Of a stretch of 64,000 bases of DNA, positions 55,758 through 64,000 are shown in pieces. The stretch is from Cordia subcordata (taxonomy: Eukaryota > Streptophyta > Magnoliopsida > Boraginales > Cordiaceae). The stretch is taken from assembly GCA_028554755.1 (NCBI GenBank), contig JAPTOF010000020.1:997001-1061000 (forward strand). The letters run 5' to 3'. The notes beneath the pieces were generated by a model. The model was not told the origin of the DNA, made no database searches, and saw nothing but the letters and a program-made list of their open reading frames with translations. Both the position numbers and the translations under genes were made by a program. How positions within the stretch are numbered: the stretch's first letter is position 1; every line of letters begins with the position of its first letter.

Positions 55758-56216
55758 TCACAAAAAATTTTTAGTAAGTGTTGAGTGTTCTGATTCGACA
55801 CTACCCAAGCCTCAAGAGTTGGCACCCCCTTGACAGTAGGGGTTGTCCTATTTTTGTTGGGGCCCATTATTGTGGGCTGTACGCCTGTACCCAATATGTT
55901 TGACGTGAGCTGCAGTTTTTGTATGCCTTTTATGGGCTTTTGTGTGCAGCGAAGCCAAGTGTTTTCTGTGACCCAAATCTGTTGGTTATGAGACTCAGGA
56001 GGAGATAGTGGGCTATACTAGTTAATAGCCCAGTAAAGTCTTCCATGAGACACAGAAACACGGAACACTTTAGCATTCAAATTAGATTATTTTTGTCATG
56101 AAATAAACATCTATCACAAAATAAAGCTACACCAATTCATGCATGCAATATCAGAATCTTCTTTTACAAATAAAAACAACTCTTATGGAAGATTACAAGA
56201 CCAATCTACAGGAAGG
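55105..56216. other. Intergenic, with TA microsatellite
   Basis: AT-rich, with a (TA)n microsatellite at 55712-55755 and a (TTTTTC)n-like run near 55140-55172. No gene seen. Confidence 0.5.
55712..55755. repeat. (TA)n microsatellite
   Basis: About 22 uninterrupted TA units. Confidence 0.95.
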
Positions 56217-56312
56217 TCACTTATTTGAATTGATTGATGAGCAAGGAATGTCACTTATTTGAATTGATTGATGAGCAAGGAATGTCACTTATTTGAATTG
56301 ATTGATGAGCAA
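56217..56312. repeat. 34-bp tandem repeat, 2.8 copies
   Basis: Units start at 56217, 56251 and 56285 with the text TCACTTATTTGAATTGATTG followed by ATGAGCAAGGAATG. The copies are identical where they overlap, so the expansion is recent. Confidence 0.95.
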
Positions 56313-57229
56313 TCCAGTCTTTTACACGGTTAATTTACCGACAAACATGTTTAAATGTATAACCAAATCTGGACGATAGAAATACTAGAGCATTCTGAAT
56401 AATGGAGGATAACCTCGGATAACCTCCAATCAGAGTTTGATACTTTGTTTCAATAATAACATCTGGAGAGCCTCCAATCAAAAGTTAAGATTATAAAGAC
56501 TGGGTACGATAATCCCTTTCTTCTAAGTGTTCATCCATTTGAAAATAAATGTATCCATTTTATATTGAAACTAAATGTATCCACGTTATAGGATAATCTT
56601 TGCTAGTTGTAGACACCTACAATGGGAGTTTGCTCACATGTATGAAATAAATTTACAACACATGGTACATGCATGTTTCTATTATATTTTTTTGGAGTAG
56701 AAACCAATTTAGAACACATCTCGTCCTATAAACGCTAGTTGTGTTTATGCATGTGGCATACTCCAATTAATGCATGAGATTCTATTTGGAGAATAGTAGG
56801 GTGATCAACTAAAATGATCCGATCATATTAAATAACACATTTATTTATACGGAAGAATTGCATTCTCTAACAATTTCGATTCTATAAAATTAGTAATTGA
56901 CGGAGGATATTGATCTGATCCTTACCAACTATATATTAATGTAAGAAAATTGTAATGATTCATTGTAGAAATTCTCTCATATTATCCGTTCTATCATATT
57001 GATATGAAAAAAATCTTAACCATTCATATAAATATCATATCATTTTAGCCGTTCATAATAATCAAATTTAAAAAAAAATTCAAATGATTTAAAATGCCTT
57101 TCTTTTTTGCCACTCCTATTACCCATTCTTTGAAATTTAAATTTCTTCAATGATTGAGACACATGAATAGTGAAGATTGTTCTCTCGTATCAATATAAGA
57201 GAATTAATAATGATTTGAGAAAATTTTGA
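56313..57229. other. Intergenic, nothing recognised
   Basis: AT-rich sequence without a credible ORF. Confidence 0.5.
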
Positions 57230-57530
57230 TCCAATTCAACACTATAAAGAGAATATATAACTGCTGGAAAGACATTGAGAGATCACCTGCATGGGCCAAA
57301 TCACACTTGTGGCACAACTACCAAGAAAACTTTGAATGTTGAGGAATAGTTCGTGAGATATGAGAGAACTAATGATATGAGAATACTTTTGATTTGATTC
57401 AACCCTATACTTAGAATTGAAAATTGCTGGAAAGACATCGAGAGGGCACATGCATGGGCCAAATTGAACTTTAGGCACAAGTATCAGGAAAGCTTTGAAT
57501 GTCGAGGTGAATGACTCATAAGATATTAAC
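57230..57530. repeat. Diverged tandem duplication, period about 163 bp
   Basis: CTGGAAAGACATTGAGAG at 57264 recurs as CTGGAAAGACATCGAGAG at 57427, with flanking similarity (CATGCATGGGCCAAAT-like text and GCTTTGAATGTCGAGG-like text). A third, weaker partial copy may lie just upstream (57185-57240). A 116-codon minus-strand frame across it has no recognisable domain. Confidence 0.7.
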
Positions 57531-58864
57531 ATTAATTGAAGATGCATGCAACCAAACCTTTTTTTGTGGTCACATGCATTGCTTCGATGCATCTGTTATA
57601 TTAATTGCATAAATGGATATATAGCAGCCAAAGCTTATAACCCCACACGTATAAATATAGATCCGGCTTTTTGAAGACAGCAGTCTTCATCTTTGTCTGA
57701 TGATAATGATTCAAATTTTGGATTTGCAGATTTTGAATTTTGTCGCTCTTATATATATTCTGTACACAGAAAGTGTACGGACACCATTAATTACGAACTT
57801 TATGTTTGTGACAAAAGCATTTGATACATATGCAAATTCATATTTGTGAGTTCTTACGGTTCGAATGGTTAATAAACGGCAATAAAGGAGAGAGACTTTG
57901 GAGTAACATTGCAGTCATGGTCACTGAGATTGACTCTAAAAGTATTGTTAATATAATTTGATCACCAATCTCTCACCAACTAATAACTTTTTCAAATTTA
58001 TGATTGATGATTATAGGAGGTGGTTTTAGAAATATCAACCGATCAAGTTCAATACAAGTATGCCTATCGTGAGACAAATAATAATTGCACTGATTGGTTG
58101 GAAAACTATGTCGTACAACAATTTGTTGGTTTCTCCGCAATGGAATAGGCACTAGATCAATTGAGTATCTTGATTAAAAATGATTGAAAAGATGTCACAT
58201 CTCTTGCACGGATTTTTATATAATCAATTTAACCTTTTATAAAACAAAAAAATAATAATAATAAAGAAAAAGTTTTAGTCGTATGACTCTGAAGTTACAG
58301 TTCAAGTTGTCAAAATAATATCATAACAAAAATATAAAATAAGCATCGCAAATTATCTGTTGTTTGTCATCATTAATTAAAAATCGGGGGGCCATTTCAT
58401 TTCAAATTATGAAACTAGTCAATGAAGTAGCAAAGCGGAAAGGGGTCCACCTGTAATTACGAAAAAACAAGGAATTGCATGGCTGTGATTGATAGGTGCC
58501 TGTGATTTTTTTCACATACCAGTTTGTCTTGTGCAAAATTTGTCTATCTACTTTTTGAACATCTTCTTTTCTTTTTCTTAGTCAAGGCTTTATCATCATA
58601 ACATGCATTGGTGGCAGCATGTAAAGCTTATTGGTTAATTTGTGATATGACATTCACATATTGTTATATTGGCCTCTTTTTTTATTTTGAATTTTGAAAG
58701 GAGGTAAAAGGGTGTATATGTATGTATTATGTAACGTCTTTTTATATCAGTAATGGTTTGAATTCAATACTACTATTATTATGGGTTTAAGCATTTTGGA
58801 CCAGTTGATTAGGTTCAATGGGATAACATTCCAGTAATTAGCCTAAGACGTTACTCTGTATATA

Positions 58865-58915
<51 letters not shown>

Positions 58916-61113
58916 ATTTGTGCTTGTGAAGCACATGCAGAAGAGGAGAACATAAGAGTGATATATTTTGCGAATTATTATGAATGCCACTTTGTTTCTA
59001 CTCCATTTTGAAGCCGTGCGTTGGAATTTGAAATGCTGAAGTACGCCACCGCCCAAACAAATTGAAGGAAATAATAATAATTTTTTAAGATTTATTAAGG
59101 TCACTATGAAACAAATATTTCCGTATATGTTCTGAATGTAGGGAGTATATATAATTCTTTAAACATGTGCATTCCATTTCTAAGAATATATACATGCAGA
59201 GCTAGCTTCAACACTTTGTCCAGACTTCTAATTATTTTTATTTATTTAGTGTTTGTTAAACGAGCAAAAATATCATTAGTAAGGTTTATATTTTTTACCA
59301 TAACATATACTTCTTACAATATTTTGATAATCTCAATCTCCATTAGGGTTTCATAGTGTACCTATTTATTCGAGTAATAATCTCTTTATAATTTATGATA
59401 CTTAATGCAACATTTCATTATATTGTTTAAACAGAATTGCATTAATAATCACCACTACTAAACTAAATCCTTCTTCTAATTTTTTAACTTATATATATAT
59501 GAGCGAATTTATTCTCCAAATACATGCATGTGCAAAGTGATCATTTGTCTAATGTCCTCTCACGTTGACTTTGTGATATTTGTATTCAGTTATAATAATT
59601 TAGATTCAATACTTAGATCTAAGCATTTTGTGTTAATTAAAAAGGATCGACATGAGAAATCAAAGATAAGCATTGACATTGTCTTTTACTTTTACAGGAG
59701 GCTGAAATGTCAGAAATTGAGAATGAAAGTGCATAAGCTTTTGTGTCGAGGAGATGTAGACGAAGAGTATATGACGCAGTGGTGAAGTTAAGATTACATG
59801 AATCTCAAAAATGTGAACATTGTTTTTGTTTTGAGAACCAATCTTAGTATAGTATTCCTTCACTTTCACTTCTTTTAGTTAGAATTTGAAAATGTACGCA
59901 TGTGATAACAATTAAAAAGCACGTCATACGTATTATTTTATCACAGGAAAAAGTTCAAAATTTTAAATTTAAATAAATATTGAATGAGTTGTTTTTTCTA
60001 ATAACTAACCACTAGTCCATTATGCGTAAAGAATAAAAGAAAGACGGATATAATTACCCGATTTTCTTTGTCTTCAAACTTTTGAGTCCTGTTCACTTAG
60101 GTCAGTCGCTAGCTTGCGCGAGCTTCCCAATCATTCAAAAAAATAACGAATTACTTAATTTTTATAATTTGTAATGTTCATTTGGAAACTATTTTCACTT
60201 GCTAATCCCAAAAAAAAAAAAAAAATACTTCGGGTGAATAACATAAACACTGCGCAGGCGTCGGCGAAGAAAAGGCGACTAGAAAAATTATAGTAATTGG
60301 TTCAGAAAAAAATAATTATAGTAATTTTACTGTGATGTGACGTCATGAAATCTACAGTTCTTACTGCTTATTGAATAATTTTAACCAATTGGAGAAGAAA
60401 CTACAGGAGCCTCCGCGGATCATGGATCCTGGCAGACATGGTTTGACAATTTCTCTACATCGCAATAATAATAATTTTTGACAAGATATAATGCCATAAT
60501 TATTATTAAAATTTAATTGTTATAAATTATTAATATAGTTATGATATGTAAAAAATTCAAACCATTTTGATTATAACATTATGATATATAAGGGAATTCT
60601 TCCCGGAACCATCATATAATCTTATGATTAATTGAGATCAATACTTAGGAATTGATAATTGAGTTAAACTTTATTTCTTGATTAAAATTATATTATTAGT
60701 CTGTTATAATTAATTTGTTCTATATATTATAAAATTACGAGAAAAATTGCACATGTATATATATGTGTGCGCACACACGTGTATGTATGCTCTTAAAGTA
60801 GCAAAAATATGACCAAGAGAGTAATAGTACCCTCAACATAAAAATTCTGATTCACTCATAATGCATCTTCAAGAAAACAAAATATTCTATAAATAGCAAT
60901 ATAAAAGGAATTATAGTGGCTTTCTATGAAAAAATATTTTCCTTACATGTTGAAACGTAAAGTTTGCTTATATTACTGAAAAATAAGAAAAGGGGTTCCT
61001 TTGTTTTTTCAACGGAATAATTCTGGTAAACATAAAATCACATGTCAGTTGGTTTGGGGAGTGACAACATGATTTTGACTTAAAGCTTAGCCAAAATAGT
61101 GTTGACTTAAAAA
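57531..61113. other. Long AT-rich intergenic region
   Basis: No convincing gene. It contains a (TG)n/(TA)n microsatellite at 58865-58910. The frame at 59528-59785 has no recognised domain. Confidence 0.5.
58865..58910. repeat. (TG)n(TA)n microsatellite
   Basis: A short TG run followed by about 17 TA units. Confidence 0.95.
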
Positions 61114-61128
61114 GCCATAATCATTCTC

Positions 61129-61383
61129 TTTAAAAGGGTTAACCAAAGGAGAACCCCTTTCCCACCTGGCCAGAGGCCCCTTAACCAGGCGGGAGGTAAA
61201 TCGAGGGATGTGCGTGAGTGGCAGCCCGACCAGGGAGAGGACCAACGGGCGTGGAAATCCAGCAACAGCCCCCGCAATATTTCAGCGGAGTACTGCCGCC
61301 ACACGGACTCGATCCCGCGTTGTCAGGGTGTCTCCACCCTAATCACCTGGCCACTTACCAACTCACCTATGCCCCTGGGGGCT
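61129..61383 (-). mobile_element. tRNA-derived SINE with 15-bp target duplication
   Basis: A 255-bp GC-rich insert in AT-rich sequence is flanked by an exact duplication GCCATAATCATTCTC (61114-61128 and 61384-61398). On the minus strand the 5' part has a box A-like TAGGTGAGTTGG and a box B-like GGATCGAGTCC about 50 bp downstream, the internal promoter of tRNA-derived SINEs. The 3' end is a short T/A-rich tail. It encodes no protein and would depend on LINE machinery. Overlapping short frames on both strands are not genes. Confidence 0.85.
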
Positions 61384-61398
61384 GCCATAATCATTCTC

Positions 61399-62150
61399 GA
61401 GTTAATAATATATGGATGCATTGTAGTTTCTACAAATATCTTTTTTATAACGAAATATAGTTGGAATGAATAGATCACTTGCTTATTTAATTTTCTAAAA
61501 AAGAACCTTAAATTTCGAGAACAAAATTAAAATGGCATTCGTTATTAGTTATTAAAATAACCTTGCTTCACAATTATGTTAATACAAACGGTACGTATTG
61601 TTCAAAATTGTATCATTCAATATTTTTTTAGAGGATATTATATGATTACCATAATATTTTTAAGTTTAGTCATTTGAAAAGATAAATAATTTATAATTTC
61701 ATATAACAAAAAGATCTTATTATTTTTCATATAACAGATATTGTTACGTAGACAATATCATATAGCAGTCTTTGTGTATTAATCATCTGATAATGCAAAA
61801 AAAAGGGGATAAAATGGACCAATGGAGTGCCATATTTACGACTAACATAGTAATTTAATTATATATTTATCACTTTAAACACAAAATTATTTAAAATCAA
61901 TTCACGAAAAATACAAATATATTACGATTGAGACAGATCTGTTTGCCGACAACCCAGGAGGTCGGCAACTTCTACAGTCTGCACAAAACAGACAACTGAA
62001 AATTGCAAATATACCCCTCTAATTTCCCAATTTCTTTTTCAGACCCTATATTATGAAAGTATTATATTTTGATGCCCCAATTAAAATATTATTTCCGAAT
62101 ATTCCCTTACCATTTACACCTTCCGTAAATTGAGCTAGCAAGCAATGCAA
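61399..62150. other. Intergenic, upstream of the U-box gene
   Basis: AT-rich. No gene seen. The last part becomes CT-rich and leader-like. Confidence 0.5.
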
Positions 62151-62659
62151 AAAGCCGTCACTCTCATCATTCATTCTCTCTCCCACAATCTATCTAAAAC
62201 CTCCTCTGAGCATTTCAAAGTTTAGCTGAAATGGTTACTGAATTAACAAAAAAGTTTGAAACTTTTTAAATGTTTTGTTTTTGCTATTACACTGCCCTTT
62301 AATGAAGCCTCCCTTAGATGCTTTTTCAGTGTTTTTAGGTACATGTTTGATTCTTTCCAGTAAAAGTTTTGTTTTTTTCTTTTGATTTGTTGTCCATTTT
62401 TCTAATGCATATGCAAAAAGATTCAATTTTTTTAAAGGGGATGGAGAAGTTCTTGTTTTAGCTTATTTTATAATGACTTATGTTGAATATTTCCAGTCTA
62501 CCCTATAGTGATGTGTTTGGATTTTTTTCTCTTTCAAAGCTTTTTCTTTTTTTCATTTCTTGTGGTGGGCTGTTATCTTTTCACTTAATGGTTGCTGTTT
62601 TCTGTGTTTGTTCTAGTGATATAGAAGTGTATAGGTGTTTTCCACGTTGAATGTGAATC
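62151..62659 (+). promoter_or_regulatory. Leader of the U-box gene with a start-stop uORF
   Basis: A CT-rich leader (about 62155-62230) is followed by a T-rich probable intron ending TTTGTTCTAG (about 62617). The sequence immediately before the main ATG is ATGTGAATC (62651-62659), so a minimal start-stop upstream ORF (ATG TGA) lies three nucleotides before the start codon. Confidence 0.5.
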
Positions 62660-63831
62660 ATGGATGCTGCAGAGGTTGAAGAGAATCTAGTATCACTTGG
62701 GGAGCCAAAGGTATCGAAAAATAGATAAATGGTCTCGTTTTGTTGAGCTTCATGCTCCTATCATGTTGTTTCTATTCTATTGCAAGTTTGCTGTCACTAG
62801 TGATCCATGTGTATTGGGAGCATGCTGGAATTTTCATGTCTTTAGTACAATGTCATTTGTTGTCATTTCGTCATGTTTAACGCGATAGTCAACTGTGCAC
62901 TTGTTAAATATTTGGTCTGTGCTCAAGTCTGAGGAAGTTTGTTTGGTTCTGGAGGAAAGAGCTGGATTCACATTATGAGATATAAGCTCTGTGAGCGGAA
63001 TTTTTTGGAATTTCTAGTTGTAATATGCTCTGTGATTATTTTTTGTGATTACACGTTCTCTAGAAAATGCAATAGTATTGCGTGATTTTGTGGTTGCTTC
63101 TTGAGCTTGTGATGATTGTTACCGATACAGTTTTCTCATGTTTTGTGTTGATTTTCTGAACGGTGAATGAGATGCGATTGTTAGCGCAGTTGCACGGAGG
63201 GATGTGCCAGACTCTGTGTGCTATATATGCCAAAGTGTTGGTGATATTCCCTGACCTGGAAGCAGCACGGCCTAGAAGCACTACGGGTATTCAGGCATTA
63301 TGCGCTTTGCATATAGCAATTGAGAAGACAAAGAATATTCTTCAACATTGTGCTGAATGTAGCAAACTTTACTTGGTAATATTACCCTTTCACTATATAT
63401 TCATGTTTTTCTGAAATTTTGCAGCCGAAATTTTTAAAATGGAGATGGAGCTCTTCTTTGAGATTGACTTGTTGATGTTCAGTAGTATACTAAATTCCCT
63501 CCAACTGTCACTGGAACTTGCTTCAGATATCTCCAATGGTGTTTGTGATGCATGTGTCAGTAAAACTAATGATTTGCCTATTCTTTGGGGATGGCTTCAT
63601 TGATAAGGAACTAAGAGCTAATTGTTAAACATGTGCCACCTTTGGTACTTGAAACTTGAGAAGAACATTCTGCTTGTCTCTGGAGTTTGTTTATTCTTTT
63701 TACTAATAAATCCATCTTCTCAGGCTATAACTGGGGATTCTGTTCTTCTCAAATTTGAAAAAGCAAGACGCACCCTCGAAGACAGTCTAAAGTGTGTTGA
63801 AGATATTGTTCCGGAAAGTATTGGTTGTCGG
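62660..63831 (+). CDS. U-box E3 ubiquitin ligase (PUB45/6/7 type), 5' part
   Basis: Three exons are visible, 62660-62710, 63190-63375 and 63724-63831, all joined in phase 0, encoding 115 residues. They are MDAAEVEENL, then LHGGMCQTLCAIYAKVLVIF with EAARPRSTTGIQALCALHIA, then AITGDSVLLKFEKARR and CVEDIVPESIGCR. This matches the start of the UND (U-box N-terminal) domain of plant PUB proteins with C-terminal ARM repeats. The U-box itself lies beyond the window. PUBs transfer ubiquitin from E2 enzymes to targets, many in stress and defence signalling. The residues visible here do not separate PUB45 from PUB6 or PUB7. A donor CGG|GTAATT ends the last visible exon and the gene continues past 64000. 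Confidence 0.92.
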
Positions 63832-64000
63832 GTAATTTTGATTAGAATTTTATTTATTCAGTTCCTAAATTTGAACCTCTGTAATGCCCCACTGAGTCTA
63901 TTCAGTTCTTTGTTATGCACAATTATGTAGAAGTTAATTTAGGATTATTATTGGGATGATGTCTCTGTTTGTTTAACTTGGCCAATTACATTTTCTACAT

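Noticed and set aside
56217..56312. CRISPR-like array
   Set aside because: Contiguous 34-bp tandem copies without spacers in a plant nuclear context.
57242..57592. 116-codon minus-strand frame
   Set aside because: It spans a tandem repeat and shows no domain.
61300..61383. Possible tRNA gene
   Set aside because: Box A and box B-like motifs are present, but the sequence does not fold as a full cloverleaf. The flanking duplication and long body mark a tRNA-derived SINE.
61210..61473. Overlapping frames on both strands in a GC-rich block
   Set aside because: They fall inside and beyond a SINE bounded by a 15-bp target duplication. GC-rich sequence simply has fewer stops.

Overview
The window is nuclear DNA from a eudicot plant. 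The evidence is AT-rich intergenic sequence, genes split by GT..AG introns, Ty1/copia, LINE, SINE, hAT and Tourist-type elements, and plant gene families throughout. The CAD-like reductase belongs to a family expanded in alkaloid- and iridoid-producing asterids, but I cannot fix the species. All exon limits were read by eye from splice signals, reading phase and family similarity.

Layout. 1-6.0 kb is intergenic and holds a Tourist-type MITE (TAA duplication) and a non-autonomous hAT element (8-bp duplication) with a GC-rich core. 6.0-7.8 kb is a two-exon AAA-ATPase of the HSR4/ASD/OM66-like group. 8.2-16.8 kb holds broken copies of that ATPase, with a degenerate Ty1/copia element (8511-14603) and a 5'-truncated LINE (15289-16651). 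Both insertions have recognisable target-site duplications. The copia element carries a nearly identical 846-bp internal tandem duplication. 19.0-19.3 kb encodes signal peptidase complex subunit 1. 19.5-25.4 kb is intergenic with MITEs. 25.5-30.3 kb is an F-box/kelch gene (At1g67480 type) with a long leader intron and a spliced 84-codon upstream ORF. 31.9 kb is a small conserved-looking gene of unknown function.

32.7-44.8 kb (minus strand) is PRP16/CUV, a DEAH-box splicing helicase. I reconstruct 17 coding exons and 1283 aa in continuous frame. 46.2-47.35 kb is a long foldback repeat. 49.0-50.9 kb is a cinnamyl-alcohol-dehydrogenase-like MDR gene. Its main exon is intact, but two of the three catalytic zinc ligands are replaced and its first exon looks damaged. 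51.2-55.1 kb (minus strand) is the 20S proteasome beta5 subunit: seven coding exons, 275 aa, with an 18-bp perfect inverted repeat over the stop codon. 55.1-62.1 kb is intergenic with microsatellites, two tandem repeats and a tRNA-derived SINE with a 15-bp target duplication. 62.6 kb to the end is the 5' part of a plant U-box E3 ligase (PUB45/PUB6/PUB7 type) that runs off the window.

The genes do not form a pathway. They are mostly single-copy housekeeping genes (splicing, proteasome, secretion, ubiquitin ligases) separated by decaying transposons. The most notable item is the zinc-ligand-deficient CAD-like reductase. Next come the GC-rich hAT cargo, the young duplication inside the old copia element, the F-box upstream ORF and the hairpin over the proteasome stop codon.
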